Positions 20,538-30,087 of a stretch of DNA of 64,000 bases are shown here, piece by piece (position 1 is the first letter of the stretch; each line of letters begins with the position of its first letter). Source of the DNA: Saccharolobus caldissimus (GTDB taxonomy: Archaea > Thermoproteota > Thermoprotei_A > Sulfolobales > Sulfolobaceae); the NCBI RefSeq assembly GCF_020886315.1, contig NZ_AP025226.1, forward strand, positions 2,816,001 through 2,880,000, in the 5' to 3' direction. Both the position numbers and the translations under genes were made by a program. The notes under the pieces were generated by a model. It had not been told where the DNA came from, made no database searches, and saw only the letters and a list, made by a program, of their open reading frames with translations.

Positions 20538-21433
20538 GGTCTTTTCACCCTTTCCATCCTCACAGAATCCTCTTCCTCTCCTATTAAATATGCGTAAATA
20601 TCATCTAATGTAGGTTCTACTTCTTTAATATTATCGTAATACTTTAACTTCTCCACTTCAGACTTCGGTAATCTAAGTATAGGTTCCCCACTTACGTTAA
20701 CCACATATCTCTCTAGTCCCTTAGGTATTTGCCTAACTTTAACTTCTACAACTTTACCTAATTTAGTTTTTAAATCTTCAATATTACCTTCCGCAATAAT
20801 TTTTCCTCTCTTTATTAATATGATCTTGTCAGCTAACTCTTCTACTTCTCTTAGATAGTGTGAAGAAAATAATATAGTCTTTCCCTTAAGATTCTTTATT
20901 ATATTTCTAAATTCCCTAGCAGATATAGGATCTAAGCCTAAAGTTGGTTCATCTAATAAAAGCACTGGTGGGTCAGTAATTAAAGCCCTAGCTAAAGCCA
21001 ATTTTCTCTGCATCCCCGTACTAAATTTCATGTATTGCACGTTTGCCCACTCCTCAAGGTTTAACATTTCTAAAACTTCCTTAGCTCTTTTTCTAGCTTC
21101 ACTTATCGATAACCCTTGCAATGATGAGAAGAATATTAAGTTATCCATAGCTGTTAGCCTATAATAGAACTGCCTTTCACTTACACTTACTAACCCTATT
21201 AATTCCCTTACTTTCTTTTCTTCCTTAGTAACACTGTATCCCTCAATAAACGCATCTCCAGAAGTGGGTATTACTAGTGTTGCCAGTATTTTTATTAGCG
21301 TAGTTTTCCCAGCTCCATTATGACCAACAAGAGCTCCTATTCCACCTCTCAACGTGAATGAGACATCTATTAAAGCTCTAATTTCCTTATTCTTCAATTT
21401 ATAAATTTTAGTTAGGTTTATTACATCTATCAA
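20519..21433 (-). CDS. ABC transporter ATP-binding protein
   Basis: Nucleotide-binding subunit (304 aa) of the ABC-2 exporter. The Walker A is GHNGAGKTT, the Q-loop lies near [10 protein letters not shown], and the signature reads [15 protein letters not shown] in place of LSGGQ. The Walker B is [12 protein letters not shown], and the H-loop is [14 protein letters not shown]. About 80 C-terminal residues form a DrrA-type regulatory extension. It precedes and overlaps the permease gene. The ATG at 21433 is followed by the normal [10 protein letters not shown] start of such proteins. Confidence 0.93.
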   Translation of the reverse strand: MIDVINLTKIYKLKNKEIRALIDVSFTLRGGIGALVGHNGAGKTTLIKILATLVIPTSGDAFIEGYSVTKEEKKVRELIGLVSVSERQFYYRLTAMDNLIFFSSLQGLSISEARKRAKEVLEMLNLEEWANVQYMKFSTGMQRKLALARALITDPPVLLLDEPTLGLDPISAREFRNIIKNLKGKTILFSSHYLREVEELADKIILIKRGKIIAEGNIEDLKTKLGKVVEVKVRQIPKGLERYVVNVSGEPILRLPKSEVEKLKYYDNIKEVEPTLDDIYAYLIGEEEDSVRMERVKRPWRARE

Positions 21434-21557
21434 GGAGAAACACCAAAAAAATACTTATAATTAACATCCATTGATTAGCATTTATACTTTTTGGAAATTA
21501 AACTTTTAAAACTTTACCTTTTTGATAGAATTATCATTTTCTACTTAAATAAAAATC

Positions 21558-22430
21558 TCATGAATTTTTCCACATTTTTAATGAAGATATAAAATCGCTT
21601 ATCGCATATCTACTTTTCCAACTTAACGGGTACGTGAATTTTATATAATGTGAGGAAGTATAATCTACGCTAAAGATTTCGTCATTATTTATCAATATAC
21701 GTATTTTTCTACTATCAGCTTCTATTTCAAGTTTTCCTGCCTCCTCATTACTATCAAGTACCTCAAAGCCCTTATCGTATCGCAGCATTATAAATTTCTC
21801 TAAGTTTTGGACACTATTATTGACTACGATATTTCCTGAGCCAAATATTATATAAAATAACCATAGTTTTATAACGTTAAGATCTTGGTCTATTGTCTTT
21901 ATACTATAAGCCTCATCACCAAATGATATACATCCCCTTAAGGCTATACACATTTGTTGTCCATAGAAGTAGGCTGTGTCGTTAGCCCATTCGGAATATT
22001 TTTCTGTAACTTTATGTAAAGGCTCAATATGTACATAGTATTGTGGGTCTATTTCTATTATCCTTGAAGGGGGTAAGTATTTTATTGTATCTGGGGGTAA
22101 GTTTAAGAAAGTTATAAAACTGGGATAGGGTCCATTCCATATAGAATAAGTTCTTTCTGATACCTTCCTTATTTCCTTGAATGTTTGCGTTTTATAAACT
22201 AATTTATATAAGTTTTCAGCCATATTTACGTCTAACTTACTTAACACTATTGCTCTAAACGCAGGAGAAATTGCGTTTATATAGGGTAGTATGTCATTTT
22301 CGCTCTTCACTCTTTTCACTATTCCGTTTTTTATAACGTAAACTTCGTTATCATCACTAACTTGAACCTCAATTTCACATTGAGTGTTTACTAGACCTTT
22401 CTTCCATCTAATACACTGTCTATATACCAC
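21558..22430 (-). CDS. Hypothetical protein, 290 aa
   Basis: I do not recognise the family. The protein is soluble-looking, with no signal peptide or membrane helix, rich in Tyr, Ile and Asp. It has five Cys, including QCIRW near the N-terminus and two in MCIALRGCISFGDEAY near the middle. GTG 22430 is chosen because a TATA-like TTTTAAT lies about 25 bases upstream, consistent with a leaderless gene, although the upstream membrane-protein gene ends only 31 bases away and both could share a transcript. The function is unknown. Confidence 0.6.
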   Translation of the reverse strand: MVYRQCIRWKKGLVNTQCEIEVQVSDDNEVYVIKNGIVKRVKSENDILPYINAISPAFRAIVLSKLDVNMAENLYKLVYKTQTFKEIRKVSERTYSIWNGPYPSFITFLNLPPDTIKYLPPSRIIEIDPQYYVHIEPLHKVTEKYSEWANDTAYFYGQQMCIALRGCISFGDEAYSIKTIDQDLNVIKLWLFYIIFGSGNIVVNNSVQNLEKFIMLRYDKGFEVLDSNEEAGKLEIEADSRKIRILINNDEIFSVDYTSSHYIKFTYPLSWKSRYAISDFISSLKMWKNS

Positions 22431-22461
22431 ATCTTAAATATAGATCTCCAATATTAAAATA

Positions 22462-22965
22462 TTATACGATTTCCTCCCTATGAATATCCCTATTTACATA
22501 GGTGTAGATTAATGTATTTAGCTCATTAACATACTTTAAACTGGTTAAAGAAGTTAATATTGACATAAGGGATATCCCTAATGCTAAACCAGATAATAAG
22601 AAAGATATCCTAATTAGATTAAAGAATAAAAGTAGAGATGAAAAAGCGAGAAGAATTAGAGCCGCTTTATTTTCTATATTTATACGTTTAAAAGAGATTT
22701 TTATTTCTTCATTTAAAAACGTTATCCTATCAACTTTTCTTATTTTATCGTCTAACAATTTAATAAGATCCTTAAGATTATTCCAGTTATCTGAAATGTA
22801 TTTTATAATATCGTCAATAGGTATATTAAGGGGAATTGCTAATATTGAACCACTAATCATGTCAGAAATTCTGTCATCCGATAATATTTGAATAAGAGAC
22901 ATTAAAGCTTCAAGCTTAGCTATAGTTAACGTTTTATCTATATTCTTCCAAATTTTTGGTGTCAT
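22462..22965 (-). CDS. Hypothetical membrane protein, 167 aa
   Basis: The N-terminal 85 residues look helical and soluble (ILSDDRISDMISGSILAIPL, then a Lys/Asp-rich part). Two adjacent hydrophobic segments follow at about 105-148, and a short charged tail ends in NRDIHREEIV. No known domain is recognised. It lies 31 bases upstream of the 290-aa unknown on the same strand, so the pair may form an operon. The 292-base gap that follows (22966-23257) is AT-rich and contains only a weak 26-codon frame at 23000 that I do not accept as a gene. Confidence 0.55.
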   Translation of the reverse strand: MTPKIWKNIDKTLTIAKLEALMSLIQILSDDRISDMISGSILAIPLNIPIDDIIKYISDNWNNLKDLIKLLDDKIRKVDRITFLNEEIKISFKRINIENKAALILLAFSSLLLFFNLIRISFLLSGLALGISLMSILTSLTSLKYVNELNTLIYTYVNRDIHREEIV

Positions 22966-23257
22966 TGACTGTAAAAGTAACTGTAGAACGGTAGATAATA
23001 TGAAGAGGAAAGATGAAATTATATTAAATATTATAAATGATATCTCAAAAATTTTCTCACTCCTCCATAATACTGCATAAAGTTATTATAATATAGTACA
23101 TTGCCAACTTTTAATACATTCATTGTATCTATTTTATGCTAGAATAATGGTAAATAAATTTTTATTCTATAATCGTAACCACGTATTTCCATTCAAGATA
23201 GGGTTATATAAACAATTAATTGATTATTTATATATTTGATTTGCTTGTTTAAAAACT

Positions 23258-23962
23258 ATGAAAAAGAGAAAGGAAATACTTGATAGATACGTTATAACTA
23301 CTGACTGTGAAGATTTAAAAGAACTTGAAAAGCTTATTGAGCTATTAAAAAAGTATAACGTAATTGCATATAATTATAAGGTAGAATATTTAAATGGGAA
23401 GGTAAGTATTAGAGTAGTTAAAGGTAATATCATACTAAATTTATCTAATTTAAGTTTAAGCGAATTAGAGGAATTTCTTAAGGATAGAGAAGAGTTTTAT
23501 ATACCTAAATTTAGAGTTGAATTCCATAACGTTAAACCTACTAGAGATATTATAGATAAACTAGAGAAACTTAATTTGCCCTATTCAGAAGTTCATATAT
23601 TCAAGGACTATGTAAAAATTAAAACTATAAGTGGGCTCTCCTTTATAGATAACAAGGATTTAGAAGCTACATATGATCTAAGCCAAGTAATGGATAAAAT
23701 AAGCTTAAAGCCCTTAAATTTAGGTAGGATAAAAAAGGTTAAAGATATGTATGCTTTGGTGCTTCTAAAACTTTACGGAATAAGAGATCTAAATCTCATA
23801 GACAAAATACTGAATTTAAATTATAATATTATTAATGATAGCAAAATAGTAATAAAAGATATGGATCTAGAAATTAACGAAAAAGGCATATTTATTAAAG
23901 GAAAGGAAATATCTAAAAAAGATCTCTATAAAATATTGGAGGAAAGATTAATAAGGCAATAA
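23258..23962 (+). CDS. Hypothetical protein, 234 aa, upstream of mvaD
   Basis: Highly charged, Lys/Leu/Ile-rich soluble protein with alternating predicted strands and helices. I do not recognise a domain. It may contain two similar halves: KYNVIAYNYKVEYLNGKVSI and KLNLPYSEVHIFKDYVKIKT look like repeated strand-turn-strand units. The start codon ATG 23258 follows a TATA-like TTATTTATATAT about 28 bases upstream. It lies only 16 bases before mvaD, so it is probably cotranscribed with it, but nothing in the sequence ties it to isoprenoid synthesis. Confidence 0.6.
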   Translation: MKKRKEILDRYVITTDCEDLKELEKLIELLKKYNVIAYNYKVEYLNGKVSIRVVKGNIILNLSNLSLSELEEFLKDREEFYIPKFRVEFHNVKPTRDIIDKLEKLNLPYSEVHIFKDYVKIKTISGLSFIDNKDLEATYDLSQVMDKISLKPLNLGRIKKVKDMYALVLLKLYGIRDLNLIDKILNLNYNIINDSKIVIKDMDLEINEKGIFIKGKEISKKDLYKILEERLIRQ

Positions 23963-23978
23963 AAAGCTTAAACCATAA

Positions 23979-24956
23979 ATGTTAAGACGAGTCACAGTTA
24001 TAGCACCTTCAAACATTGCAATAATTAAATACTGGGGTAAAAGAGGAGACGAAAAATTAAATTTACCTCTTAATAGTTCTCTATCAATCACGTTAGATGA
24101 ACAACTATCAGTAATAACAAGAATAAGTTTACACGATAAGGATGAGATAATAATAAACAATAGAGTCTTATCAGCGAATGAAATGAGAGAATACGCTGGG
24201 AGAGTAATTCAGAAATTTAGATCGATTGCAAGTAAAGACTTTCACGTTAAGGTAGAATCTAATGCTAAATTCCCCATTAATGCAGGGTTAGCCTCTTCTG
24301 CAGCGGGAATTGCAGCGCTAACTTTTGGGCTTAACGAGTTATTAGAGTTAAATCTTCCGTTAAAAGAACTTTCTAAAATAGCAAGATTGGGTTCTGGTAG
24401 TGCGTGTAGAAGCATGTTTGGTGGTTTTGTGATTTGGGAAAGGGGAGTTAGAGATGACGGGGAAGACTCCTATTGTTACCAATTGTTCCCTAAAGATTAC
24501 TGGAAGGAGTTAGTTGATATTATAGTAATTGTAAGTGAAGAAGAAAAAAAAGTTTCATCAAGGAGAGGCATGATGCGATCAGTAGAAACTTCTGAACTTA
24601 TGGAATGTAGACTTAAATTTATAGAAAAAACTTTCAATGAAGTTATAGACGCAATACGAAATAAAGATGAGAAGAAATTCTATTATTATACTATGAGACA
24701 TAGTAATAGTATGCATGCGGTTATATTAGACAGTTGGCCCTCCTTCTTCTACCTTAATGACATATCACTAAAAATAATGGAATGGATTCAGGATTTCGGA
24801 AAAGCTGCATATACATTTGATGCAGGTCCGAATCCTCATATATTTACCACTGAAAAGAACGTTAAGGAAATAATGGAGTTCCTATCCACATTAAATGTAA
24901 AAAGGATAATAATCTCTAGAGTGGGAGAAGGACCTAAATTACTAGAGTGGGAGTAA
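23979..24956 (+). CDS. mvaD: Diphosphomevalonate decarboxylase
   Basis: ATP-dependent decarboxylase (325 aa) that converts mevalonate 5-diphosphate to isopentenyl diphosphate, the last step of the classical mevalonate pathway retained by Sulfolobales. GHMP-fold features include the N-terminal [14 protein letters not shown] signature of this enzyme, the glycine-rich ATP loop [18 protein letters not shown], the segment [17 protein letters not shown], and the conserved DAGPN motif with the catalytic Asp. ATG 23979 directly precedes this signature. It is convergent with the phosphomevalonate kinase gene, with only two bases between the stop codons. Confidence 0.97.
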   Translation: MLRRVTVIAPSNIAIIKYWGKRGDEKLNLPLNSSLSITLDEQLSVITRISLHDKDEIIINNRVLSANEMREYAGRVIQKFRSIASKDFHVKVESNAKFPINAGLASSAAGIAALTFGLNELLELNLPLKELSKIARLGSGSACRSMFGGFVIWERGVRDDGEDSYCYQLFPKDYWKELVDIIVIVSEEEKKVSSRRGMMRSVETSELMECRLKFIEKTFNEVIDAIRNKDEKKFYYYTMRHSNSMHAVILDSWPSFFYLNDISLKIMEWIQDFGKAAYTFDAGPNPHIFTTEKNVKEIMEFLSTLNVKRIIISRVGEGPKLLEWE

Positions 24957-24958
24957 AA

Positions 24959-25924
24959 TTACGTTTCTATCCTTAATCCATCATCTTCTCTTACATTGAT
25001 TACCTTAATTCCCATTTTACTCCATACATCCCTTACCTTGTCTAAATTTTCCCCTAAGGCGAATATTGAATCTCCACCGCCAGCTCCAGGGGAAAGTGCT
25101 ATTAAAGCTCCTTCTTCTTCTGCAATTCTTATCATTTCCTCTTCTTCTCTGCTTACAAGGCTCACTCCTACTATACGTTCAGCTAAATAATTTAGGTAAA
25201 TTCTCCCTAGTTTAATATGCTCAACAGCCTCGTCATACTTATTCATTTTTATAAGCTCTATGGCAATATTATTCTCTTCATCTATTAATTTTAGTAACTC
25301 CTTAAAGTCCTCAGAATTGCTTCTCTCTACGAACTTCTTTACTAAACTCACAGTTTCAGAACTCCTTCCGGTAAATCCTAAAATCATTTCATACTTTTTA
25401 TCAATTTTCAAGGGTTCGTATTTGAAGTCCATTTTCTCTAAATCTGTAAACCTCTTATAAATAATACTCCCGAAAACTGCTGCTGCTATATCAAAACCGC
25501 TTCCTATACTTTTTTGCCTCTTATAATTTGCAATTTGTGCTAACTTATGAATTTCCATTAAGTCTAATCTCCCTTTAAGGATATAATATAAACATGCAGT
25601 TAACGCCACTGTAGCTGCTGATGAACTACCTAATCCCGTTTTCTTACCGTCTAACATGAACTCTTTATCGTTATGAAGTTCTATCTCATAGCCTAATGGT
25701 ACCTCTAATCTCTCCTTAAAGGTATCTAAAACAGAATTAATTAACTCATTTCCATTATTTATGTAATTACCATAGGGGGTATGGAAAATTACATTTCTCT
25801 CATTTATTTCTTTCGCATTACATCTCACTCTTTTATTAACTGCTATAACGTGGGAAATTCCCCCGAATACTACACTATAGCTTCCTATCCATAATATTTT
25901 TCCTGGTGCACTTAGTTTAATCAC
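24959..25924 (-). CDS. Phosphomevalonate kinase (GHMP family)
   Basis: GHMP kinase (321 aa) that phosphorylates mevalonate 5-phosphate ahead of the decarboxylase. The N-terminus [17 protein letters not shown] and the ATP loop [16 protein letters not shown] are characteristic. [12 protein letters not shown] near the C-terminus is the third GHMP motif. Mevalonate kinase itself would be longer in its N-terminal loop, and the pairing with mvaD matches the phosphomevalonate kinase position in other Sulfolobales. Leaderless start at ATG 25924 is likely. The two steps of the pathway are thus encoded tail to tail rather than in an operon. Confidence 0.92.
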   Translation of the reverse strand: MIKLSAPGKILWIGSYSVVFGGISHVIAVNKRVRCNAKEINERNVIFHTPYGNYINNGNELINSVLDTFKERLEVPLGYEIELHNDKEFMLDGKKTGLGSSSAATVALTACLYYILKGRLDLMEIHKLAQIANYKRQKSIGSGFDIAAAVFGSIIYKRFTDLEKMDFKYEPLKIDKKYEMILGFTGRSSETVSLVKKFVERSNSEDFKELLKLIDEENNIAIELIKMNKYDEAVEHIKLGRIYLNYLAERIVGVSLVSREEEEMIRIAEEEGALIALSPGAGGGDSIFALGENLDKVRDVWSKMGIKVINVREDDGLRIET

Positions 25925-25974
25925 AGTGCGATATTTCTTGTTAGCTTTTTAATCTTTAACTGCAAATTTTGTCT

Positions 25975-26583
25975 ATGAATTTCCTTAGTAAGAAAGAAAG
26001 GATAGTATTACTGGCAATAGCACAAGCTGGTCCTAGTGGTTTGACTTTTTCCCAATTATCTGCATTAAGTTATATTTTAACCAAAGACACAATACAAAAA
26101 ATCATTGAAGATTTGTATTTTAACGGATATATTAATGTCTTAAGGGATGGTGATGAGGTGAGATATATTGCATCAAAGGATGTTAGAAATGCTATTATAA
26201 ATTTAGAATTTCATAAGTTTAAATTAATTAGAAATTTAGATGAATTAAAGAAAAAATCGGAGGAAATAAGTAAAATGGATAAACAACAGCAAATAACTGC
26301 GTTTAAAAATACTATAAAGGATATACTTTCTATAATATCAATCTCAATATTATCTTTGTTAAACGAGAGTCCAGCTCTAACATTACCAGAATATTTAGAA
26401 ATTCTAGATAATTTAAATAAAGAGTTCTTTTCTAAATTACTCCCATTAATTCAAGAGAGTATTACTGAAGATGAAATTAATACCTTTATAGCCTTAGTCT
26501 CAAAATACAGAGGAGAAAAGGATGCAGAAGAATTAAAGGCTACTTTACAAAAGATTATCATGAAAAGAAATATAAACTCATAA
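25975..26583 (+). CDS. Winged-helix domain protein, 202 aa
   Basis: The N-terminal 65 residues form a likely helix-turn-helix: KERIVLLAIAQAGPSGLTFS, then a recognition-helix-like KDTIQKIIEDLYFNGYINVL followed by a wing (DGDEVRYIAS). The remainder is alpha-helical with a Lys-rich coiled-coil-like stretch and a C-terminal helical domain. This suggests a DNA-binding or segregation-type (ScpB-like) architecture, but no family is certain. I place the start at ATG 25975, since TTTTTAAT (25946-25953) is about 25 bases upstream; a TTG at 25969 is possible. The next gene follows after 25 bases and also encodes a winged helix. Confidence 0.6.
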   Translation: MNFLSKKERIVLLAIAQAGPSGLTFSQLSALSYILTKDTIQKIIEDLYFNGYINVLRDGDEVRYIASKDVRNAIINLEFHKFKLIRNLDELKKKSEEISKMDKQQQITAFKNTIKDILSIISISILSLLNESPALTLPEYLEILDNLNKEFFSKLLPLIQESITEDEINTFIALVSKYRGEKDAEELKATLQKIIMKRNINS

Positions 26584-26608
26584 ATAGAGTTAAAAGTGGA
26601 GATTAAAA

Positions 26609-26902
26609 ATGAGAAGAAATAAAGAAGAAATAATTGCTGATATATTGGAGGCGATAGATAATAAGATTAATAGAATATCAAGTATAATGAAGAATGTTAA
26701 TCTAAGTGCTTCTTTAGCAAAAAAGTATTTAAAGATGTTGATGGAAAACGGGCTAATTGAAGAAAAAAATGGGGAATATATACTTACAGAAAGTGGAAGG
26801 AAAGTTCTAGAACAAATAAGAGATTTAAGGAAATTAGAAGTAGAATTAGCATTGATATTAAATGATTTAAGAAAAGAAATTAAAATAGATCAAAGTGAAT
26901 AG
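26609..26902 (+). CDS. Small winged-helix DNA-binding protein, 97 aa
   Basis: A single winged-helix domain of the PF14947/Sso10a-like archaeal type fills residues 5-75. It comprises helix 1 EEIIADILEAID, helix-turn-helix SSIMKNVNLSASLAKKYLKM, and wing NGLIEEKNGEYILTESGRKV. A charged C-terminal helix (about 72-92) could form an antiparallel coiled-coil dimer as in such proteins. It lies 25 bases after another winged-helix gene, with a possible purine-rich ribosome binding site (GTGGAG) at 26597-26602. It is probably a local transcription regulator or small chromatin protein; no target is evident. Confidence 0.78.
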   Translation: MRRNKEEIIADILEAIDNKINRISSIMKNVNLSASLAKKYLKMLMENGLIEEKNGEYILTESGRKVLEQIRDLRKLEVELALILNDLRKEIKIDQSE

Positions 26903-26962
26903 CATATAGGAATAGGAATAAGTTAAATTTATACTTCTCTCTAATCTGAAGATAAATTGATA

Positions 26963-27574
26963 ATGGCTAAGTTTATCATAGAGCATTTAGACGTTATAGG
27001 CAAGTGGATATTAATTGAGTATAAACATAGTTATGAGATAGCTAAGAGAGAGGGAGTAGATTTATTAATATGTGGACTAAAGCTTGAGGGAATACCATCA
27101 ACTGAAAAAAGATTTTATGAGATATTTGATCCCAAAAATGTTATAATTTTGGATCCTCAAGCAAATGAATCCTTGAAAACAGAAGACTTTAATGGAATTG
27201 ACGCAGTAATTATAGGAGGAATACTAGGGGATCATCCTCCTAGGGGAAGAACTAAGACCTTTCTTTCTGATAGATTCCCGCAATCTAAAAAGAGAAACAT
27301 AGGGAAATTACAATTCGCAATAGATGGTGCATTATATGTTGCTATACAAGTAATGAAAGGTAAAAAACTTGAGGAAATACCCACTATAAACGGTTTGAAA
27401 ATAATATCAGAATTTAAGGGTGCAGAGGAAGAGATAATTTTGCCTTTCGGGTATCCGTTAGTTAACGGGAAGCCCCTAATTTCGGAAGAGCTTATTAGAT
27501 ACTTAGTAAGTAACAGACCATATAGAATTCGATGGGGAGAAGATGAATATATTAGCTATTGGCAACGTGTTTAA
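26963..27574 (+). CDS. SPOUT-family SAM-dependent methyltransferase (Sfm1/DUF431-like)
   Basis: A 203-aa protein resembling the PF04252 family, whose yeast member Sfm1 methylates an arginine of a ribosomal protein and which has a SPOUT (trefoil-knot) fold. Visible family features are the beginning FIIEHLDVIGKWILIEYKHS, the central DAVIIGGILGDHPPRGRTK loop and the C-terminal LPFGYPLVNGKPLIS segment. The start is ATG 26963 (MAKFIIEH); a TTG two codons upstream is less likely. The end overlaps the following glycosyltransferase by 32 bases in another frame, which suggests translational coupling. An RNA substrate is the alternative. Confidence 0.85.
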   Translation: MAKFIIEHLDVIGKWILIEYKHSYEIAKREGVDLLICGLKLEGIPSTEKRFYEIFDPKNVIILDPQANESLKTEDFNGIDAVIIGGILGDHPPRGRTKTFLSDRFPQSKKRNIGKLQFAIDGALYVAIQVMKGKKLEEIPTINGLKIISEFKGAEEEIILPFGYPLVNGKPLISEELIRYLVSNRPYRIRWGEDEYISYWQRV

Positions 27575-28781
27575 CCCGTCTGGGGTATCAGTACATATTA
27601 TTAACGTTTTAAAAGAATTAGCCAAAATGGGCAATGAGGTCACACTTTACGTTCCCTCTTTTTTAGTTAAAGAAGATTATAACGTATTAAGGGATTTAGA
27701 GAAAAACGGAGTTAACGTTTACCATTCAGTTTATGAGGTAATTGAGAAGAGATTAAATACGACAGTTAATAGATATTTGTATTTTATCGATTCACATACA
27801 GTTTATTTAAGGTGGAATAATATAGGATTAGATAAAATATATGTAGATAATTTGAGTAAAGAGACTAAAGCTGATGTAATTTATGATATGCATGAGGATA
27901 GTATAACGCTTAGATTGGCATATCACATTTCTAAAAAGATGGGTAAACCTGTAGTTAAACTCCTACATGATGAACCATTTAGGAATTCTTTCGGAAGAGG
28001 ATATAGGAAATTTATGGGATTTTCAGGCTTAATTTACGATACGTTAATGTGGTCTTTCTATAAGTTAGATAAAAGGGCATTCATTCGCTCTATGCGAGAC
28101 AGAATTTTGAGAGGTATAGCTGCCGTTTCCAAAGCTCCAGTTTATTTGTCAAATATAGATAAAATTACTAGTAAATATAATGTTAAACTAAGAGTATTTA
28201 AGGTGGGTAACGCATTTAATAAGGATCTCATATATAAGTATAGAAAAGTAAAAAATAAGGAAAATTACGCGGTATTTTTTGCGAGATTAGTTCCACAAAA
28301 GGGAATAAGAGAACTACCTAAAATAGCCGAGTTAATAGATAGTAAGATAATAGTATTCGGAAAGTTCTTTAACGAAAGAGATAAGAGGTTGCTAATAGGT
28401 AATCCTAAGATAGAATATAGGGGATATAGACCAATAGAAGAATTATATGACACCGTTTCTAGGGCTAAGGTATTAGTATATCCATCCCATCAAGATGGAT
28501 TTTCCCTAGTAGTTTTAGATACTTTAGCTTTAGGTACGTCAATCGTGACTTATGATATCCCTGCAATAAGGTTAGTCTATTCTGGGTTGAAACCAGTTAG
28601 AATCGTAAAGGAATATGACATTAAAAGTATGGCTAGGGCTGCAAATGAGGTCCTTAAAATGGGTGATGAGGAATATGAAATGGAGCATAATGATGAGGAG
28701 GTAAGGAAATTCTTAGATGATCACTCTTCATGGGAGAAAGTAGCTAAGGAAACTTATGATTTCCTCTCCGAGTTCATCTGA
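27543..28781 (+). CDS. Glycosyltransferase family 4-like (GT-B) enzyme
   Basis: A 412-aa GT-B transferase. The N-terminal Rossmann domain opens with ILAIGNVFNPSGVSVHIINVL, and the C-terminal donor domain has FFARLVPQKGIRELP and PSHQDGFSLVVLDTLALGT. The usual E-x7-E donor-site signature is conservatively changed to D-x7-D in DGFSLVVLD. It has no membrane span and is expected at the inner face of the membrane, adding sugars to a lipid or glycan. It starts 32 bases inside the SPOUT methyltransferase gene and ends 28 bases inside the convergent membrane-protein gene. Confidence 0.86.
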   Translation: MNILAIGNVFNPSGVSVHIINVLKELAKMGNEVTLYVPSFLVKEDYNVLRDLEKNGVNVYHSVYEVIEKRLNTTVNRYLYFIDSHTVYLRWNNIGLDKIYVDNLSKETKADVIYDMHEDSITLRLAYHISKKMGKPVVKLLHDEPFRNSFGRGYRKFMGFSGLIYDTLMWSFYKLDKRAFIRSMRDRILRGIAAVSKAPVYLSNIDKITSKYNVKLRVFKVGNAFNKDLIYKYRKVKNKENYAVFFARLVPQKGIRELPKIAELIDSKIIVFGKFFNERDKRLLIGNPKIEYRGYRPIEELYDTVSRAKVLVYPSHQDGFSLVVLDTLALGTSIVTYDIPAIRLVYSGLKPVRIVKEYDIKSMARAANEVLKMGDEEYEMEHNDEEVRKFLDDHSSWEKVAKETYDFLSEFI

Positions 28782-29713
28782 GCTTTTATGAACCTCATTG
28801 ACAATCCCAATTTTATTGATTTTATATAGAAATTATCTTTGATTAGATAAATAAAATATATTAAGGATATAATCCAAGGTAATCCAGAAATTGGGAAATA
28901 AACATATCTTAATATGTACGCTAGAGGAGACAAAACGGATAATATTACAACTTTATCATAATTATACCTACTAGTAGAATATGTAATACAAGAAAAGAAT
29001 AATGGAGACATAACACCTAAAGTAAACGCATGTATGTAATCTCCTAAATAAAGGGAAAGTAATGGGACTATGATAATGGATAAAAGTGTTGTAAAAGCAC
29101 TGATATTTCTAATACTAATGGTTTTTCTAAATATTAATAAGAAGTAAACTATTCCTATGAAGGAAAATACAAACGGAAAGAAATATAATAGTAATATTAC
29201 GATAAATAAGGGAATTTGATAAAATCCGAAAACTGGCTTAGTTCTAAGGGTAGCAGAGAACACTCCTATGTTAACGCCCATTATATAAAGGAGTAGAGGA
29301 ATTACTAAAGTCCAATAATTAGGATAGAATACCCATGCAACCAATGAGGCAAAGGGTGATGAGAGAACTAACGCATTAATTGGAAATTTACTACCGTATG
29401 TTTTCATATCTCTTAGAGCCCAAATTTCCACAGAAATAAGCGTTATTGAGGCTAGTATTTGTGAGTAATATATGGGAATTGCTAATAAAATTAGAGAAAT
29501 TATATGTAAGGATATGTATTTTTTAGCTGGGAAGAAGAGCCTTTGTATCATTCCAAAATATAGAGAATAAGCACCTATCATCATGAAATAAGGATGATAA
29601 GGTAGGTCTAAGATAATAGAAGCTGATCCTATAGCCCAATAAACTAAGGCTAAAATTATATAAGGTATATTAACTCCCCAAGGCTCTATTTCTACTATTA
29701 TTTCTTTCTTCAT
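28754..29713 (-). CDS. Polytopic membrane protein, 319 aa, unknown
   Basis: About nine to ten hydrophobic helices separated by very short loops cover nearly the entire length. The N-terminus MKKEIIVEIEPWGVNIPYII is cytoplasmic or periplasmic and acidic-basic. No transporter signature is recognised. Convergent overlap of 28 bases with the glycosyltransferase may be meaningful, since flippase- or carrier-like membrane proteins often lie beside glycosyltransferases, but this is only context. The start ATG 29713 is preceded by an AT-rich promoter region shared with the small plus-strand gene. Confidence 0.7.
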   Translation of the reverse strand: MKKEIIVEIEPWGVNIPYIILALVYWAIGSASIILDLPYHPYFMMIGAYSLYFGMIQRLFFPAKKYISLHIISLILLAIPIYYSQILASITLISVEIWALRDMKTYGSKFPINALVLSSPFASLVAWVFYPNYWTLVIPLLLYIMGVNIGVFSATLRTKPVFGFYQIPLFIVILLLYFFPFVFSFIGIVYFLLIFRKTISIRNISAFTTLLSIIIVPLLSLYLGDYIHAFTLGVMSPLFFSCITYSTSRYNYDKVVILSVLSPLAYILRYVYFPISGLPWIISLIYFIYLIKDNFYIKSIKLGLSMRFIKAQMNSERKS

Positions 29714-29812
29714 AAAAGTCTAAATTATTTCTAGTAATAAAAAGTTTGAAGCTAATATCTTAGGTTATAGGTGGCAATTCTTAAAAGTGTATTTAAACGA
29801 AATATGATTATT

Positions 29813-30025
29813 ATGAAATACGCTAACTTCTGGAAGAAATTTAGGGATTGGGCATTAACTGTTAATCATGATGAAATCCCTTATAAACTAAGGGGTGTAG
29901 TTAAAATAATAAGGGAAAATCCCAATATAAGCCTTGTAGGTTTGGCTGGATACTTAGATACAGATGCAGTATATTTAGCAAAATTTCTATACAACAGTTT
30001 TAGGGAAATCAGTCAAGAAGAATAA
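29813..30025 (+). CDS. Small HTH-like protein, about 70 aa
   Basis: Basic and aromatic N-terminus (MKYANFWKKFRDWALT) followed by a helix-turn-helix-like segment, RGVVKIIRENPNISLVGLAG then YLDTDAVYLAKFLYNSF. It may be a minimal DNA-binding protein, but no family is certain. I chose ATG 29813 because TATTTAAA (29790-29797) lies about 20 bases upstream. ATG 29804 or GTG 29771 would read through that box. It lies in a compact intergenic region divergent from the membrane protein gene. Confidence 0.5.
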   Translation: MKYANFWKKFRDWALTVNHDEIPYKLRGVVKIIRENPNISLVGLAGYLDTDAVYLAKFLYNSFREISQEE

Positions 30026-30087
30026 TTTGATTACAATCCGTAAAACTAGAATAGTAAAAATTTAATTTTAAATGTTAAATAGCAAAC

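Noticed and set aside
23000-23080. 26-codon plus-strand frame upstream of the 234-aa unknown
   Set aside because: It is short, AT-rich and has no clear TATA box; a weak resemblance to the start of a winged-helix protein is not enough to call a gene or pseudogene.
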